Positions 36,676 through 45,266 of a stretch of DNA of 64,000 nt are shown here, in pieces (positions within the stretch are counted from its first letter, which is position 1; each line of letters begins with the position of its first letter). The notes beneath the pieces are model-generated. The model ran no database searches. It saw only the letters and a list, made by a program, of their open reading frames with translations, and was not told the origin of the DNA. A program made the position numbers and the translations under genes. The stretch lies in the NCBI RefSeq assembly GCF_900176205.1, contig NZ_LT859959.1, positions 4,857,001 through 4,921,000 on the forward strand. Direction: 5' to 3'. Source of the stretch: Bradyrhizobium sp. ORS 285 (GTDB taxonomy: Bacteria > Pseudomonadota > Alphaproteobacteria > Rhizobiales > Xanthobacteraceae).

Positions 36676-37105
36676 CTGCATCATCGCGGTGCTCATGACC
36701 ACCCTGCCCGCGGCCGCCCTCGCGCAGGCGCTGACGCCCTACACGATCAGTGGCGACGGCATCGCGCAATCGCTCACCGGCCAGCCCGGCGATCCCGCGC
36801 GCGGCCGTGCGCTAGTGCTGGCGCGCAGCTCGACCTGCATCCTCTGCCACTCCGGCCCATTCCCGGAAGCGCGTTTCCAGGGCGACCTCGCCCCAAACCT
36901 CGCCGGCGCCGGCAGCCGCGCGACGATCCCGCAATTGCGGCTGCGGCTGGTCGATGCCTCCAGCATCAATCCGCAGACGATCATGCCGTCCTACTACCGC
37001 GTCGAGGGACTGACCCGCGTCGGTTCCGCCTGGCGCGACAAGCCGATCCTGTCGGCGGAACAGATCGAAGACATCGTCGCCTATCTCGCGACCCTGCGCG
37101 AGTAA
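36659..37105 (+). CDS. soxX: Sulfur oxidation cytochrome SoxX
   Basis: Monohaem cytochrome c (148 aa). A signal peptide (to about residue 22, AAALAQ) is followed by the haem motif CILCH at 60-64 and a likely Met ligand in IMPSYYRVEG. SoxX pairs with SoxA to join thiosulfate to the carrier SoxY. The start overlaps the flavoprotein gene and soxY follows after 6 bases. Confidence 0.93.
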   Translation: MMRSASCIIAVLMTTLPAAALAQALTPYTISGDGIAQSLTGQPGDPARGRALVLARSSTCILCHSGPFPEARFQGDLAPNLAGAGSRATIPQLRLRLVDASSINPQTIMPSYYRVEGLTRVGSAWRDKPILSAEQIEDIVAYLATLRE

Positions 37106-37111
37106 GCCTAT

Positions 37112-37600
37112 ATGATCAGCATGTTCGACCCGCTTCACCTCTCGCGCCGCCACCTGCTGCAACTGGCAGGAACCGTCACTGCCACGAGCGCGCTCCCGCT
37201 GATCACCGTCCGCCCGGCGCAGGCGACGCCGGCGATGCTCGCCTCCGCCATACGCAATCTCGTCGGGGAAGCCTATGTGCAGGCCGGCAAGATCCGGCTC
37301 GACATTCCGCCATTGGTCGAGAACGGCAACACTGTGCCGATGACCGTGAGCGTCGATCACCCGATGACGCCCGACAACTACGTCAAGAGCATCCACGTCT
37401 TCAACGAGAAGAACCCGCAGCCCAACGTCGCGAACTTCCATCTCGCGCCGAGCGCCGGCCGCGCCCAGGTCACGACGCGCATCCGGCTCGCCGACACCCA
37501 GAAGGTCGTGGCGATCGCCAAGCTCTCCGACGGCACGTTCTGGTCGGCGAGCGTCGACGTCATCGTCACGCTCGCCGCCTGCACCGAGGAGATGCCGTGA
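37112..37600 (+). CDS. soxY: Sulfur carrier SoxY with an atypical C-terminus
   Basis: Protein of 162 aa with a Tat leader (SRRHLLQLAG) and the SoxY immunoglobulin-like domain. Canonical SoxY ends in GGCGG, whose cysteine carries the sulfur substrate. Here the end reads VTLAACTEEMP, keeping the cysteine but replacing the glycine arms. The overall fold and the neighbours soxX, soxZ and soxA support the assignment. The function of this variant may differ. Confidence 0.88.
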   Translation: MISMFDPLHLSRRHLLQLAGTVTATSALPLITVRPAQATPAMLASAIRNLVGEAYVQAGKIRLDIPPLVENGNTVPMTVSVDHPMTPDNYVKSIHVFNEKNPQPNVANFHLAPSAGRAQVTTRIRLADTQKVVAIAKLSDGTFWSASVDVIVTLAACTEEMP

Positions 37601-37920
37601 TGCCCGCCGCCCTCGTCAACGTCCCGCCCAAGGCCAAGAGCGGCGCTGTCATCGAGATCAAGACCTTGATGAGCCATGTCATGGAGCCGGGCTATCGCCA
37701 CACCGCCGCCGGCGAGGTCGTGCCGCGCGACATCATCACGAGCTTCACCTGCAGGTTCAACGGCGCCGAGATTTTCCGCGTCGATCTGTATCCCACCATC
37801 GCCGCCAACCCGTTCCTGTCGTTCTTCACCACGGCCAGCGAGAGCGGCAAATTCCAGTTCGAATGGATCGGCGACAATGGTTTTGTCGCCACCGCGTCGG
37901 CAGCGATCACGGTCGAATGA
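37600..37920 (+). CDS. soxZ: Sulfur oxidation protein SoxZ
   Basis: Cytosol-made partner (106 aa) of SoxY; the SoxYZ complex is exported through the SoxY Tat leader. The domain shows IKTLMSHVMEPGYRHTAAG and NPFLSFFTTASESGK, typical of SoxZ. The ATG overlaps the soxY stop by one base with GAGGAG 8 bases upstream; a GTG one codon earlier is possible. Confidence 0.93.
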   Translation: MPAALVNVPPKAKSGAVIEIKTLMSHVMEPGYRHTAAGEVVPRDIITSFTCRFNGAEIFRVDLYPTIAANPFLSFFTTASESGKFQFEWIGDNGFVATASAAITVE

Positions 37921-38693
37921 GGCCGCGTGTTCTCCTCGCGGCGGCACTGCTCGGCATGGCGCTGCCCGTGCTGGCCGGCGAGATCACGCCTTCCGACCGC
38001 CGGTCCGGCTATGAGTTCATGTCGTCAGACAGCAAGGCGATGCAGGACGACGACACCGCCAATCCCGCGATGCTGTCGGTGCTCGACGGCGAGACGCTGT
38101 GGACGACGAAGACTGGCGCCGCCAACAAATCCTGCAGCGATTGCCATGGCGCCGTCGACGTCAGCAAGAAGGGCGTGGCCGCGCGTTATCCCGCCTTCAG
38201 CGCCGCCAGCGCCACACCGGTTGATCTCGGCCAACGTGTCAATCTCTGCCGCAGTCAGCACCAGGAGGCGGATGCCTTTGCGCCCGAGAGCCGCGAGCTG
38301 CTTGCGCTGACGGCGCTGCTCGCCAAGCAGTCGCGCGGCATGCCGATCACGGCCGGCGATGATCCGCGGCTGAAGCCCTTCGTCGCGCGAGGCCGCGAGT
38401 TGTTTGTCCAGCGCCAGGGCCAGCTCAATCTCGCCTGCGCCAATTGCCACGACGACAATTGGGACAAGCATCTCGCGGGCTCCGCGATCACGCAGGGACA
38501 GCCGACCGGCTACCCGATCTATCGCCTCGAGTGGCAAGCCATGGGCTCGCTGCAACGCCGCCTCCGCGGCTGCATGACCGGCGTCCGCGCGCAGGCGTTC
38601 GATTTCGACACGGCCGACATGATCGCGCTGGAGCTCTATCTGATGTCGCGCGCGCGGGGCATGCCGATGGACGCTCCGGCGGTGCGGCCGTGA
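37917..38693 (+). CDS. soxA: Dihaem cytochrome SoxA
   Basis: Cytochrome (258 aa) that pairs with SoxX to attach thiosulfate to SoxY. A signal peptide ends near residue 20 (PVLAGE). Haem motifs are CSDCH (73-77) and CANCH (174-178). Cys219 in RGCMTGVRA is the expected active-site haem ligand carrying a cysteine persulfide. It is a full dihaem form. The ATG overlaps the soxZ stop by 4 bases. It ends the sox gene run; soxB is not downstream. Confidence 0.93.
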   Translation: MRPRVLLAAALLGMALPVLAGEITPSDRRSGYEFMSSDSKAMQDDDTANPAMLSVLDGETLWTTKTGAANKSCSDCHGAVDVSKKGVAARYPAFSAASATPVDLGQRVNLCRSQHQEADAFAPESRELLALTALLAKQSRGMPITAGDDPRLKPFVARGRELFVQRQGQLNLACANCHDDNWDKHLAGSAITQGQPTGYPIYRLEWQAMGSLQRRLRGCMTGVRAQAFDFDTADMIALELYLMSRARGMPMDAPAVRP

Positions 38694-38723
38694 GCGGTCA
38701 AACCTCACGCATGTGGATCACTC

Positions 38724-38802
38724 GTCATGCCCGGGCTTGACCCGGGCATCCACGTCTTTCTTTCCGGACAACGTGGATGGCCGGGTCAAGCCCGGCCATG
38801 AC
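38724..38802. repeat. Inverted-repeat element after soxA
   Basis: Arms at 38724-38755 and 38771-38802 are 32 bases each and complementary at 30 positions. They contain CCGGGCTTGACCCGG, a core also seen at 44222-44343. It separates soxA from the convergent LysR gene and could act as a transcription end signal. Confidence 0.8.
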
Positions 38803-38829
38803 GGCCGAGAGACCTTCAGCCCCAAGACC

Positions 38830-39789
38830 TCACGCCTCCACTTTCCGTACCTTCCTCGCCAGCACCGCGATCGGATCGATCGCCGTCGCGGGGCCTTCCG
38901 AGGCCTGCTTCATCAGCGGATCGGCGGCGATGAAGTCGATGAAGGTGCGGACCTTGGCGGAGAGGTATTTGCGGCTCGGATAGACCGCCAGCAGCGGCGC
39001 CTTGATCGTCAGCAGTTCCGGCAGCACCGCCTCGAGCCGGCCGCTCGCGAGATCGTCGGCCATCAGCCAGCGCGGCAGCACCGCCATGCCGAGGCCTGCG
39101 ACGGCGGCCTGGTGCAGCAGCGTCTCATTGCCGCTGATCAGCACGTCGCGGAAGCCGAGCGCGACCTCGCCGTCGGCGTCGGGGACCAGGATCGTGCTCA
39201 CCGGATAATGCGCGTATTTCAGGAAGCCATGACCATCGAGATCGGCGAGCGTCGCCGGCCGCCCCGCGGCGGCCAGATAGGCCGGTGACGCCACGAGCTG
39301 CATCAGCACCGGAGGCAGCGGACGGGCGATCAGCCCGTCTCCCGGCGTCGCGGAAACGCGCAGCGCGAGATCAAAACCCTCCTCGACGAGATTGACGAGG
39401 CGGCCGCTGAGATCGAGATCGAGCACCACGTCCGGATGGCGCGCGTGATAGGCCGCGAGCATCCCGGCGAACAACGGATTAGCGAACCACACGGGCGCGC
39501 TGACCTTCAACGTGCCGCGCGGAATTACGGTGGCCTTGCTGACGACGGCCTCGGCCTCGTCGAGCTGATCGAGCATCGGTCGGACTTGGTCGAAATACAC
39601 CTGCCCCGCCTCGGTCAGCCCGACGCGGCGGCTGGTACGGTTGAGCAGCCGCGTCGACAACCGCTGCTCCAGCTGCATGACGTGCTTGGACGCCATTGCC
39701 GGCGACAGGTTCAGGCGGTCGGCCGCCGCGGCGAAGCTCTTGAGCTCGGCGACTTGGCAGAATACCCGAATACTGGTCAGCGTATCCAT
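38830..39789 (-). CDS. LysR-family transcription regulator
   Basis: Regulator of 319 aa. The N-terminal winged helix (about 4-62) contains SFAAAADRLNLSPAMASKHV, followed by a periplasmic-binding-protein-like effector domain (about 90-295). It is divergent from the DoxX / DsrE-like / TlpA-like genes, so it probably controls them; the effector is unknown. TTG and two ATG codons compete for the start; the last ATG has AGG 6 bases upstream. Confidence 0.9.
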   Translation of the reverse strand: MDTLTSIRVFCQVAELKSFAAAADRLNLSPAMASKHVMQLEQRLSTRLLNRTSRRVGLTEAGQVYFDQVRPMLDQLDEAEAVVSKATVIPRGTLKVSAPVWFANPLFAGMLAAYHARHPDVVLDLDLSGRLVNLVEEGFDLALRVSATPGDGLIARPLPPVLMQLVASPAYLAAAGRPATLADLDGHGFLKYAHYPVSTILVPDADGEVALGFRDVLISGNETLLHQAAVAGLGMAVLPRWLMADDLASGRLEAVLPELLTIKAPLLAVYPSRKYLSAKVRTFIDFIAADPLMKQASEGPATAIDPIAVLARKVRKVEA

Positions 39790-39889
39790 CATCAACCTAG
39801 AGGAAATGATACTTCAACGATAAGCATAATGATCAAGTCGGACGAAATCATCAATGTCGGCTCAGGATTCAATCCCGGAGAGACCCCTG

Positions 39890-40321
39890 ATGTCCGCGAC
39901 GACGACCAACGATCTTCCGCTCCAGCCCTCTTTGGCCCTGCGCATCGGCCTGTGGACCGCCCAGGCCCTGCTCTTTGCCCTGTTCACTTTCGCCGGCGTG
40001 ACAAAATTGTTCACGCCGATCCCGGAGCTGTCGCAGATGATGCCGTGGGCGGGCGAGTACTCGGTCGGCTTCGTCCGCAGCATCGGCCTGATCGATCTCG
40101 CCGGCGGCCTCGGCATCCTGCTGCCGTCGCTCACCCGCATCCTGCCGCGCCTCACCGTGCTGGCCGCGCTCGGCTGCACCACCTTGCAGGTGTTCGCCTT
40201 CGTCTTCCACATCTCGCGTGGTGAAGGCGCGGTGACGCCGCTGAACGTCCTGCTGCTGGCGCTGTCGGTGTTCGTGCTGTGGGGCCGCAACAGCAAGGCG
40301 CCGATCGCGCCGCGCGGCTGA
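39890..40321 (+). CDS. DoxX-family membrane protein
   Basis: Small inner-membrane protein (143 aa) with four predicted helices, for example FTFAGVTKLFTPIPE in the first and a loop before GFVRSIGLIDLAGGLGILLP in the second. DoxX-like proteins are linked to sulfur or quinone redox in several bacteria, but this subgroup is not characterised. The start MSATTTND has GGAGAG 7 bases upstream. It opens the three-gene unit ending in the TlpA-like gene. Confidence 0.83.
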   Translation: MSATTTNDLPLQPSLALRIGLWTAQALLFALFTFAGVTKLFTPIPELSQMMPWAGEYSVGFVRSIGLIDLAGGLGILLPSLTRILPRLTVLAALGCTTLQVFAFVFHISRGEGAVTPLNVLLLALSVFVLWGRNSKAPIAPRG

Positions 40322-40389
40322 GCCCCGTTTATTCGACGCTGGTTGATCCAGCGCCGGCGTCCCATCTCGCGCGTTCCAAGGAAGCAGCG

Positions 40390-40854
40390 ATGAGCGACCC
40401 TGTCGCACCAGTCTCGCGCCGCGGCTTTCTGGCTGGCGCGACGGCCCTCGGCGCCCCAGCCCCCGCCGTGCCGGCCCTCGCCCAGCATCACGCCGGCATC
40501 GTCATCCTGATCGACCGCAACGATCCGCATGTGATGGGCCACGCCATCAGCTATTCGGGCAATCTCACGCGGCATTTCGCCAGCCTCGGACAGACACCCA
40601 TCATCGAGGTCGTCGCCAACGGCACCGGCATCGATGTCTTCCGCGCCGACAAATCTCCGCTGCTGGAGCCGATCGCTGCGCTGCGCCAGATGTATCCGCA
40701 TATCGGCTTCAGCATGTGCGCCTCGTCGAAGGCGATCGCCGAAAGCAAGGAGAACCTGACGATCCAGCTGATCGACGGCGCCAGGCTGGTGCCGTTCGGC
40801 ATCGGCCGCGTCGTCGAGCTGCAGCGCAAGGGCTGGGCCTATATCCATGGCTAG
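40390..40854 (+). CDS. Tat-exported DsrE/DsrF-like sulfur protein
   Basis: Protein of 154 aa. The N-terminus is a twin-arginine leader (SRRGFLAGATALG, ending near LAQHHA). The mature part is a DsrE-like fold: GIVILIDRNDP, then VVANGTGIDVFRAD, then a conserved cysteine in HIGFSMCASSKAIAES. DsrE relatives carry persulfide sulfur and normally sit in the cytosol, so export is unusual. It overlaps the downstream TlpA-like gene by 8 bases. The function is inferred from fold resemblance and neighbours only. Confidence 0.75.
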   Translation: MSDPVAPVSRRGFLAGATALGAPAPAVPALAQHHAGIVILIDRNDPHVMGHAISYSGNLTRHFASLGQTPIIEVVANGTGIDVFRADKSPLLEPIAALRQMYPHIGFSMCASSKAIAESKENLTIQLIDGARLVPFGIGRVVELQRKGWAYIHG

Positions 40855-41452
40855 CTCGGCGGCTTCAAGCGCGCTCACGCGCCGCGCAGCCCTCCTGGGA
40901 GCTGCGACCACCCTGCTCGGATCGTCACTGGCTCTCCGTGCCGCTGCCGATGATCCGAGCCCGCCGATGTTTCGCAGCGGCCGCAGCCAGTTCATCGTCG
41001 AGCGGCCGCGCAAACCACTGCCGCCGCTCAAGCTGCAGGAGCTGAACGGCAAGGACGTCACGCTCGCGCCCAAGCCGGGCCATGTCACGCTGGTCAATCT
41101 CTGGGCCACCTGGTGCGCGGCCTGCAAGACCGACCTGCCGACGCTCGCCGCGCTGGAGCGCACGTGGATGCCGGCGCTCGACGTCTGGACCATCTGTACC
41201 GATCGCCGCGACGTCAAGACGATCCGCCGCTATGCGGAGGCGATCGCGATGCCCCGCCTCTCCTTCGCCGACCCGCATGCGCAGGCGACCAACCCGGCCA
41301 ATGCCGAGACCTCCATCTTCGCGACCCCGGCGATGCCCATCACCTATCTGATCGGGACCAGCGGCTTGATCGAAGGCTATGTCACGGGCGCTGCCGAATG
41401 GCTGTCAGAACCCTGCCAGGCTTTGCTGCGCTACTATCTCGATCTGCCGTAA
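40847..41452 (+). CDS. TlpA/SoxW-like periplasmic thioredoxin
   Basis: Thioredoxin-fold protein (201 aa) with a Tat-like or Sec-like leader (TRRAALLGAATTLLG, ending near LRAAADD). The redox pair is in NLWATWCAACKTDLP. The cis-Pro is probably in ATPAMPITYLIG. It is suited to reduce disulfides or persulfides outside the membrane. The overlap with the DsrE-like gene suggests that protein as a partner (inference). Last gene of the unit. Confidence 0.88.
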   Translation: MASSAASSALTRRAALLGAATTLLGSSLALRAAADDPSPPMFRSGRSQFIVERPRKPLPPLKLQELNGKDVTLAPKPGHVTLVNLWATWCAACKTDLPTLAALERTWMPALDVWTICTDRRDVKTIRRYAEAIAMPRLSFADPHAQATNPANAETSIFATPAMPITYLIGTSGLIEGYVTGAAEWLSEPCQALLRYYLDLP

Positions 41453-41459
41453 GCATCAA

Positions 41460-41482
41460 AGCCGGCGGCAAGGCCGCCGGCT
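41460..41482. terminator. Stem-loop between convergent genes
   Basis: A perfect 10-base stem, AGCCGGCGGC and GCCGCCGGCT, with a 3-base loop lies 7 bases after the TlpA-like gene and before the convergent permease. There is no T-run, but the position favours a two-way terminator. Confidence 0.6.
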
Positions 41483-41505
41483 GCAGCTATCAGTCACGGG
41501 TTGAG

Positions 41506-43149
41506 CTACTCCGCCGGCGCCGCGTGCATGTCGGCGTGCGGCACGTAGCTCTCGGACATGCCGAGCCGGCCCAGTGCAAACAGGCCGGCCGCGACCACGA
41601 CGTAGGCGGCGGCGACCGCGGGTGTGACGCCGACCCCGACCGCCTCACCATGCATGAAGCCGAAGAAGGTCATCACCGCCCCGGCCAGCGCGAACGCCGC
41701 CGCCTTGGTGAAGTCGCGCTCGATCACGAACACGCCGATGGCGCCGAGCACGAGGCCGGCGAGGATGGAGCCGCCGCCCATCACCTCAAGGCCGTGATAC
41801 AGCACGCCCTGCTGCGGCAGCGCCGCGATCGCCGCCGTCTTCACCGCATCGACCTTGTCGGCCGCCAGCCCGCCGACGCTCTGCGCCGCGGTCACCGTGG
41901 ACACCAGCATCGTGTCGATCTGCAGCTTGGCCCAGGCGGCGAGATGCGGGGTGAAGGCGAGCACGATCGCCGGCGCGTGCTTGACCGGCGTGGTCTGGAA
42001 CGCCTGTGCGCCGATCAGCATGCCGATGTAGAGCTGGATCGGCGAGATCGCGACCACCGGCACCAGCGCCAGCAGCACCGAGATGATGCCGAGCCACGAC
42101 AGCACGATCACCATCAGGCCGGTCGCCGCGGAATAGCCGATGCGGCCGCCCATCGCCTTCCAGCCGGGATGGCCGAAATAGACCGCATTGATGAACGGGT
42201 TGCCCATCATGCAGCCGATCAGGCTGACGACGCCGTCGGCGGTCAGCACCCGCGTAGTCGGATATTCGTCGCCAGCCGCTTCCGCACTCTCGACATTGTC
42301 CATGGCCTCGACGAGGTCGTAGATGCCGAACGGGATCGCGGTCACCAGGATGATGCCGAGATATTCGAAGCCGGAGAACACGGTGCCGAACGCCGGCAGC
42401 GGCACCGAGAAGCCGAAGCTTGCAAAGGCATCACCGACGCCCTTGACGCTGAGGCCGCCGAGCCCAAGGCCGAACAGGTTCGAGCCCCAGGCGATGATCA
42501 TGCCGACGGCGATTGCGACGAGGCCGGCCGGCAAGCCCTTCGGATATTTCACGCCGCCGAACCAGCTCACGAGAATGATCGCGAAGCACACCAGCCCGAT
42601 CTGCGGCGTCATGTACATCTCCAGCGCCGGCCGCATCGAGATGAAGGTGACGGAGACGCCGGCGAGCGTGCCGAGCAGCGCGGCGCGCGGCGTGATCTTG
42701 CGGATGTAGGGGGCGATGAAGCCGCCGATCATCAGGATGAAGCTCTGGAAGAACACCCAGACGAGGCCGGCCGACCAGCCCTTCAAAGGATCGCCAGTCT
42801 TCAAGGTGATCGGCAGCATGATCACGAAGGTGACGATGAACATGTGCGGCACGCTGACGCCCGACGGCAGCGCGCAGACGTCGGTCCGTCCGGTCTTCTG
42901 CGCCAGCCGATAGGCGAGGAACGCGTAGTAGAGAGTCGACAGGCACATCATCAGGCCGAGCGCCGGCAGGATGCGGCCGAACACCAGGCTGTCCGGCATC
43001 TTGAGCACGAAGCGCAACAGCCCGGTGAGGACGAGCATGTTGACGAGGATGTTGGTGCCGAAACCGAAGAACGCGTTCCAATCGCCGGGTGTCCAGAGCA
43101 CCGGCTTGAAATCCGCCTTGACCGAGCTTGCCGTCCCGCTTCCGCTCAT
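41506..43149 (-). CDS. NCS2-type permease (nucleobase/xanthine transporter-like)
   Basis: Polytopic membrane protein (547 aa) with about 12-14 hydrophobic segments. Motifs such as NPFINAVYFGHPGWKAMGGRIGYSAATG and TAIPFGIYDLVEAMDNVESAEAAG resemble the AzgA/uracil-xanthine permease superfamily, although this is a divergent branch. It follows the cysteine hydrolase gene by 85 bases on the same strand, so it may import that enzyme's substrate. Confidence 0.78.
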   Translation of the reverse strand: MSGSGTASSVKADFKPVLWTPGDWNAFFGFGTNILVNMLVLTGLLRFVLKMPDSLVFGRILPALGLMMCLSTLYYAFLAYRLAQKTGRTDVCALPSGVSVPHMFIVTFVIMLPITLKTGDPLKGWSAGLVWVFFQSFILMIGGFIAPYIRKITPRAALLGTLAGVSVTFISMRPALEMYMTPQIGLVCFAIILVSWFGGVKYPKGLPAGLVAIAVGMIIAWGSNLFGLGLGGLSVKGVGDAFASFGFSVPLPAFGTVFSGFEYLGIILVTAIPFGIYDLVEAMDNVESAEAAGDEYPTTRVLTADGVVSLIGCMMGNPFINAVYFGHPGWKAMGGRIGYSAATGLMVIVLSWLGIISVLLALVPVVAISPIQLYIGMLIGAQAFQTTPVKHAPAIVLAFTPHLAAWAKLQIDTMLVSTVTAAQSVGGLAADKVDAVKTAAIAALPQQGVLYHGLEVMGGGSILAGLVLGAIGVFVIERDFTKAAAFALAGAVMTFFGFMHGEAVGVGVTPAVAAAYVVVAAGLFALGRLGMSESYVPHADMHAAPAE

Positions 43150-43234
43150 CGCCTTGCTCCCCTGTTTGCCGTCAGCGACTACATGATCGAACTCATCCGT
43201 CTCAGATCTCTCAGTCCGTCTTTCAGGCCATCTC

Positions 43235-43921
43235 TCAGGTCATGGCCTTCAGCACCGCGGCGGAGTCCGCGACCCAGCCGAAGATGCCGCCCTGCGCCTT
43301 GATCATTTTCAGGCCCATCTCGTGGAATTCCGGGAAGTAGGACGCGCAGCCGTCGGAGATGACGACACAGCGATAGCCGCGGTCATTGGCCTCACGCACG
43401 GTGGTGTTGACGCAGACCTCGGTGGTGACGCCGCACACCAACAGGTTCTCGATGCCGTGCTGCTTCAGCACGTCGCCCAGCTCGGTCGCGTAGAACGCGC
43501 CCTTCCCCGGCTTGTCGATCACGACCTCGCCGTCTGTAGGATAGAGCGCGGCAATGATGTCGTGCCCGGCCTCGCCGCGAATGAGGATGCGCCCCATCGG
43601 CCCGGGATCACCGATGCGGAGCGACGGCGCACCGCGCTCGACCTTGGCCGGCGGCGCGTCGGACAGATCCGGCTTGTGGCCTTCGCGGGTATGGATCACC
43701 AGCATGCCGGTCTTGCGCGCCGCCGCCAGCACATTGGCGATCGGCTGCACCGCGCGCGCAAGCTGCGAGACGTCATTGCCGAGCGTTTCGCCGAAGCCGC
43801 CAGGCTCCATGAAGTCGCGCTGCATGTCGATGATGACGAGCGCTGTCCTGGACAGGTCGAGCGCGATCGGCTCCGGTTCGGCGATGATCGTTGCGGTTGC
43901 CGATGCAGCTGGGTTCGCCAT
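43235..43921 (-). CDS. Isochorismatase-family cysteine hydrolase, biuret-hydrolase-like
   Basis: Cytosolic amidohydrolase (228 aa). The catalytic triad is visible: Asp32 in IIDMQRDF, Lys137 in DKPGKGAF and Cys170 in VCGVTTEVC. The segments [25 protein letters not shown] and NDRGYRCVV resemble biuret hydrolase from Rhizobium more than nicotinamidase. It may release ammonia from biuret or a related ureide. The exact substrate is uncertain. A permease gene follows. Confidence 0.83.
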   Translation of the reverse strand: MANPAASATATIIAEPEPIALDLSRTALVIIDMQRDFMEPGGFGETLGNDVSQLARAVQPIANVLAAARKTGMLVIHTREGHKPDLSDAPPAKVERGAPSLRIGDPGPMGRILIRGEAGHDIIAALYPTDGEVVIDKPGKGAFYATELGDVLKQHGIENLLVCGVTTEVCVNTTVREANDRGYRCVVISDGCASYFPEFHEMGLKMIKAQGGIFGWVADSAAVLKAMT

Positions 43922-44221
43922 GTCGCCGCGTGCCTCCCCGCGAAAATGCGTCGCAGAAGACGAAGCAAGCGGTGTGCCATTGTGTACAATTGGGCTGAGG
44001 GCGACAGCGGTCGCGAAGCGCGAACTAATTCAACAGGTTGGTCAGATCACCGAAGTTGCCCGCTTGCTGAGCAGGCTCGTTCAACGGGAATCGCAGCCCA
44101 TTTCATGAGCGTCCATTGCATGCAACGATCACCCCGCTGCAACTCGGTGCGGCAGCAAACCGACGGAGTTGGACCTCATCCCATGCCGGAGGTTGAACAC
44201 CGATCGCGCCCCACAACAGGT

Positions 44222-44343
44222 GTCGTCCCGGGCTTGACCCGGGACCCATAACCACGGGCCGCAATTTGTCGCGCAGACGTCGACCAGATCGCTCTCACCA
44301 CTCCCGCCGCGGCGTATGGGTCCCGGGTCAAGCCCGGGACGAC
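44222..44343. repeat. Long inverted-repeat element
   Basis: Perfect 29-base arms at 44222-44250 and 44315-44343 begin GTCGTCCCGGGCTTGACC on the left. They flank a 64-base centre. The core CCGGGCTTGACCCGGG recurs at 38724-38802, and a related end (TATGGGTCCC / GGGACGAC) recurs at 45114-45266. Confidence 0.85.
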
Positions 44344-44894
44344 AGCGGAGGACGAGGCGGGCATCTTTCGATAAAAATAATCGACTTGCTATTTTTCAGA
44401 ATTAATGATTATCTCCCAACATCCCGCCTCAAGCAGAAGGGGCGTAGCGCGCGATCGTCACGACACGCGAGGCGGGGATGCGGTGGCCGCGAAAGATCGC
44501 AGCGTTCTCGGCAACGAGGGCGTGGACGAACGATCGCTCGCGGACGTGAAGTCGCAGCGTCCTGACACCCCGACGCTGGTGTCAAGCCGCGATGGCACTG
44601 ACGTGCTGCGTGGTGATGGTGGCCAAGAAGCCCGGCGCACCAGGGAGACTGCGTATAAGCGTGAAGACCATCGCGCAGGGAATGCCGGCGTGTTCCGGCT
44701 TTGCCTGTGGTACCTGCCGCCTGCATTTTTTCCGCAGGCGGGCCATGGGTGAGGCCCTCACCCGGCATTCCCTGCGCCCTCTGCATCTTGCGAGGGACGA
44801 GTTGATCGCAAGCCTCGGGCGTGATGCGCCGCGAGATCGAGATGTCATGTCCGTGCTGTTTGAGACTGTGAAACCGGCCCCAAGCGACGCTGCC

Positions 44895-45054
44895 GTAGGG
44901 TGGGCAAAGGCGCGCCCCGGACCTGCGTTGCCGGCAAATCTCTATCCCGCGCCGTGCCCACCATGATGACCGAGCAAGCGGATGCACGGTGGGCACGGCG
45001 CGCGATGAACCGGAGCAAACAGCTCACAGCCCGGCGCGCCTTTGCCCACCCTAC
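44895..45054. repeat. Nested palindromic element, copy 1
   Basis: Outer arms of 22 bases (44895-44916 and 45033-45054, GTAGGGTGGGCAAAGG and complement) enclose inner 15-base arms (44948-44962 and 44988-45002, CGCGCCGTGCCCACC and complement). A second copy lies at 47271-47403. Confidence 0.85.
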
Positions 45055-45113
45055 GGACTCTGACTGATAGTTCGCTCGCGATGCGGAGCGGTGAATGCGC
45101 CTCACCCCGAAAT

Positions 45114-45266
45114 GTCGTCCCGGACAAGCCATGACGCGCGTCGGCGCGGCGGGGCGCCGATCCGGGACCCATACTCCGCAGCAGATGTGTTGGGCAAAAG
45201 GCCAACGATCAGCCTGCCTCAAACCTCTCCCTGGGGGTATGGGTCCCGGCTCAAGGCCGGGACGAC
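45114..45266. repeat. Inverted-repeat element before the HtrA gene
   Basis: It begins GTCGTCCCGGAC and ends GGCCGGGACGAC. Inside, GGGACCCATA (45164-45173) pairs with TATGGGTCCC (45238-45247). It is a degenerate relative of the element at 44222-44343. It ends 38 bases from the htrA stop codon. Confidence 0.75.

Noticed and set aside
37560..37605. Frameshift at the end of soxY hiding a GGCGG tail
   Set aside because: The bases give Leu-Ala-Ala-Cys in the proper frame and no other frame gives GGCGG; the stop is tightly coupled to soxZ.
41113..43302. Plus-strand frame of 729 codons across the TlpA-like and permease genes
   Set aside because: Antisense to the permease and out of frame with the TlpA-like gene; low-complexity Arg/Asp/His composition.
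44405..44996. Several 90-195-codon frames in the repeat-rich region
   Set aside because: They overlap one another on both strands, run into repeats, and lack start signals and domains.
44222..45266. CRISPR array
   Set aside because: The repeats are inverted and of different lengths, not regular direct repeats with unique spacers.
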